NCBI RefSeq assembly: GCF_002794355.1
Contig: NZ_PGOI01000001.1
Location: 275,665 to 339,664 of the forward strand
Reading direction: 5' to 3'
Origin: Pseudorhodobacter sp. MZDSW-24AT
Lineage (GTDB): Bacteria; Pseudomonadota; Alphaproteobacteria; Rhodobacterales; Rhodobacteraceae
DNA length: 64,000 nt
The notes under the pieces: model-generated
Told to the model about the DNA's origin: nothing
What the model saw: only the letters and a program-made list of their open reading frames with translations
The model's database searches: none
Position numbers and translations under genes: made by a program
Shown here: piece by piece, positions 62,223 to 64,000 of the stretch
Layout of the letters: the number at the start of each line of letters is the position of its first letter
How positions within the stretch are numbered: the first letter of the stretch is position 1

Positions 62223-64000
62223 ATGCTGCAAGAGGTGGATCGCTTTGCCAGCGGCAACAGCGCGGCGGATCTCGGGCTGGTGGATCTTTCGGTCATCGCA
62301 GGGCCACAAGGCCTGCGCCTTTTCACCTATTCCGGCACCAATGGCGGCGTCGCCAGCTATGCGATCGACAGCACAGGCCGCCTGTCGCCCTTGGCAACGG
62401 CGGCGGTCTCGGTTGGCCATGGCCTGCGCGCCGAAACCGATATGACGGTGGCCACTCTGGGCAGCACCACCGCCCTTCTGATCGGCCTCACCGGCAGCAG
62501 CGGGCTTGCAGGCTGGGGCTCCAACCTGTCCGGCGCCATCGGGCGGCCCTATGCGCTCGCCTTGCCCGGCGGCTTCAGCGGCCAGATGCATCTTGCCCCC
62601 CAGCCCGACCCCACCGCACCGCTCTTCGTGCTCTCGCCCCAAAGCGGGCGCGTCGCGGCCTATGATCCGGACCGCGCCACGATGGTGGCACTCTCCGGCC
62701 CCGACGCGGCCCTTCAGGGCAGCCATGGCCTGTCTCAGGCGGTCACGGGCGGCCAGACCCATCTGATCAGCATCGACGCCAGCCGCGCCGGGCTGACAGT
62801 GCTGCGCCACGACGCCGCCAGCCAAAGCCTCAGCCAGACCGACAGCCTCACCACCCGCGAAGGCCTCGCCGTTGCCGCCCTCTCCGATCTGGCCATCGCC
62901 CAAAGCGGCGGCCAGACCTTCGTGATCGCCGCCGCCGCGGGCAGCTCCAGCCTCACCGTCTTGCGCCTCTCCTCCGAAGGCCAGCTCACCCTTGCCGACC
63001 ATGTTCTCGACAGCCGCGACACCCGCTTTCAGGCGGTCGCCGCCCTCGACTCGCTCACCATCGGCGCACAAACCTTCGTCGCAGCCGGAGGCGGGGATGA
63101 CGGGATCACCCTCTTTCGGCTTCTTCCCGATGGCACCCTGCAAACCCTTGCCACGCTCGAGGATTCCCTGACCTCCGGTCTCACCAATGTCTCGGCCCTC
63201 AAACTGGTCCACATCGGCAGCAGCCTGTTCCTCTATGTCGGGGGCGAAACGGAACAAGGCCTCAGCGTCCTTCAATGGCGTCTCGACCCTGATGGCACGG
63301 TGATCGCCACCGCCACCCCGGGCGCCACCGTCACCGGCACGCCGGGCGCCGACGTCCTCACCAGCATGGCCAGCGGCCAATCGCTTCTGGGTGGCGACGG
63401 CGCCGATGTGCTGATCGCCACCGCCAGCGGCGCCACGCTCACCGGCGGCGCAGGCGCCGACAGCTTCGTGCTGCGCGACGCCGCCCTCGACACCACCATC
63501 AGCGATTTCCAGCGCGGCCTCGACCAGCTTGATCTCGGCGGCTGGCCCTTGCTGCGCGACATCAGCCAATTGGTCGCCACACCCACCGCCGAAGGCCTCA
63601 GCCTTGCCTTCAACGGCCGCAGCGTCACGCTCCGGGCCGACGATGGCCGCCCGCTCACGCTGGCCGATGTGCTCCCGCAAGGGCTCGGCCCGTCCCGGCT
63701 CCCGCCCGCCACCCTCACCGCCAACCCCGAAGGCGGCTCGCTCCCCGGTGAAGGCGATGGCGCACTCAGCCCGGGCACGCCCACACCACCGGGCGGCCCC
63801 ACAGACGGCGGTGGAACGGGCGGCAGCGGGACGGGCGGCGGCGGGGCTGGCGGCAGCGCCGGGGGTGGCACGGGAGGCAGCGGCACGGGGGGCAGCGCCG
63901 GGGGTGGCACGGGGGGCACGCCCCCCGGAGGCAGCACGGGCGGAGGCAGCACAGGGGGCGGCCCCACCCCGCCGCCCGCCGTCACATTGCCCGCACAGCC
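62223..64000 (+). CDS. RTX-like calcium-binding protein with glycine-rich tract, truncated at the window end
   Basis: Open frame from 62223 to the window end without a stop (592 codons so far). It starts MLQEVDRFASGNSAADLGLV after GGGGGGA. Residues about 20-360 contain several β-propeller-like blades with repeating short strands (for example AETDMTVATLGSTTALLIGL and QAVTGGQTHLISIDASR). Near residue 380 two degenerate RTX repeats occur, LLGGDGADVL and LTGGAGADSFVL, as in type I-secreted calcium-binding proteins. After residue 490 a Pro/Gly/Ser-rich tract begins (TGGSGTGGGGAGGSAGG). No signal peptide. It is co-directional with the KpsE- and KpsT-like genes. Function unknown; a secreted surface or capsule-associated protein is likely (inference). 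Confidence 0.8.
   Translation, partial: MLQEVDRFASGNSAADLGLVDLSVIAGPQGLRLFTYSGTNGGVASYAIDSTGRLSPLATAAVSVGHGLRAETDMTVATLGSTTALLIGLTGSSGLAGWGSNLSGAIGRPYALALPGGFSGQMHLAPQPDPTAPLFVLSPQSGRVAAYDPDRATMVALSGPDAALQGSHGLSQAVTGGQTHLISIDASRAGLTVLRHDAASQSLSQTDSLTTREGLAVAALSDLAIAQSGGQTFVIAAAAGSSSLTVLRLSSEGQLTLADHVLDSRDTRFQAVAALDSLTIGAQTFVAAGGGDDGITLFRLLPDGTLQTLATLEDSLTSGLTNVSALKLVHIGSSLFLYVGGETEQGLSVLQWRLDPDGTVIATATPGATVTGTPGADVLTSMASGQSLLGGDGADVLIATASGATLTGGAGADSFVLRDAALDTTISDFQRGLDQLDLGGWPLLRDISQLVATPTAEGLSLAFNGRSVTLRADDGRPLTLADVLPQGLGPSRLPPATLTANPEGGSLPGEGDGALSPGTPTPPGGPTDGGGTGGSGTGGGGAGGSAGGGTGGSGTGGSAGGGTGGTPPGGSTGGGSTGGGPTPPPAVTLPAQ

Noticed and set aside
63780..64000. Glycine-rich tract as a misassembled or simple-repeat artefact
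   Set aside because: The frame stays open, codons vary within the repeats, and the upstream part is protein-like, so it is more likely real coding sequence.

Overview
The window is GC-rich (mostly G or C at third codon positions) and reads as chromosome of an alphaproteobacterium of the Rhodobacteraceae/Paracoccaceae type. The support is a gcrA cell-cycle regulator, an opgG-opgI-opgH-opgC glucan operon in the order described for Rhodobacter sphaeroides, an mnh/pha antiporter operon with a fused A-B subunit, and copies of a short repeat built around GTATTTGGAAAAGGTGCAA. I saw no rRNA, tRNA, CRISPR array, transposase or integrase.

Region 1 (59-11732) holds two Fe3+/polyamine/phosphonate-type ABC importers, both on the minus strand. 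The first (5474 to 59) has a double-length permease, an ATPase and two tandem paralogous solute-binding proteins. Its promoter region carries repeated TTGCAC-N4-GTGCAA palindromes. The second (10599 to 5871) has an ATPase, a binding protein, two permeases and a metallophosphoesterase, ends at a clear terminator, and is divergent from a LacI-family regulator. Region 2 (11755-19756) holds a P1B metal ATPase with a TPC motif and the six-gene Mrp/Pha cation/proton antiporter operon.

Region 3 (19947-24296) is a signalling island: a PAS-GAF HWE-type histidine kinase, a stand-alone Hpt protein and a divergent membrane hybrid histidine kinase. These could form a phosphorelay. Region 4 (24632-29349) is the opgGIHC operon, including a 65-residue opgI candidate that overlaps opgG. 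Region 5 (29410-45768) is mostly housekeeping: lepA, a small secreted protein, rpmB, hrpB, meaB, a DUF1127 gene, an MFS transporter behind a LacI-type operator, a hemerythrin protein, argD-argF, gcrA, an AsmA protein and rimO.

Region 6 (45895-64000) is a surface-polysaccharide locus. It contains rfbCBDA (dTDP-L-rhamnose), a Wza/KpsD-like export lipoprotein, fcl and manC (GDP-mannose/GDP-fucose), and galE. It also has a NodZ-like putative fucosyltransferase, a GT2 glycosyltransferase, and an export set split between strands: KpsM-like on minus, KpsE- and KpsT-like on plus. Embedded in it are a DUF2793 phage-tail-fibre-like protein, a coiled-coil protein, an orphan of unknown function, and a long RTX-like protein with a glycine-rich tract that runs off the end of the window. 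This last region is the best candidate for undescribed biology. Start codons were chosen by ribosome-binding site and family length where possible; doubtful ones are flagged.
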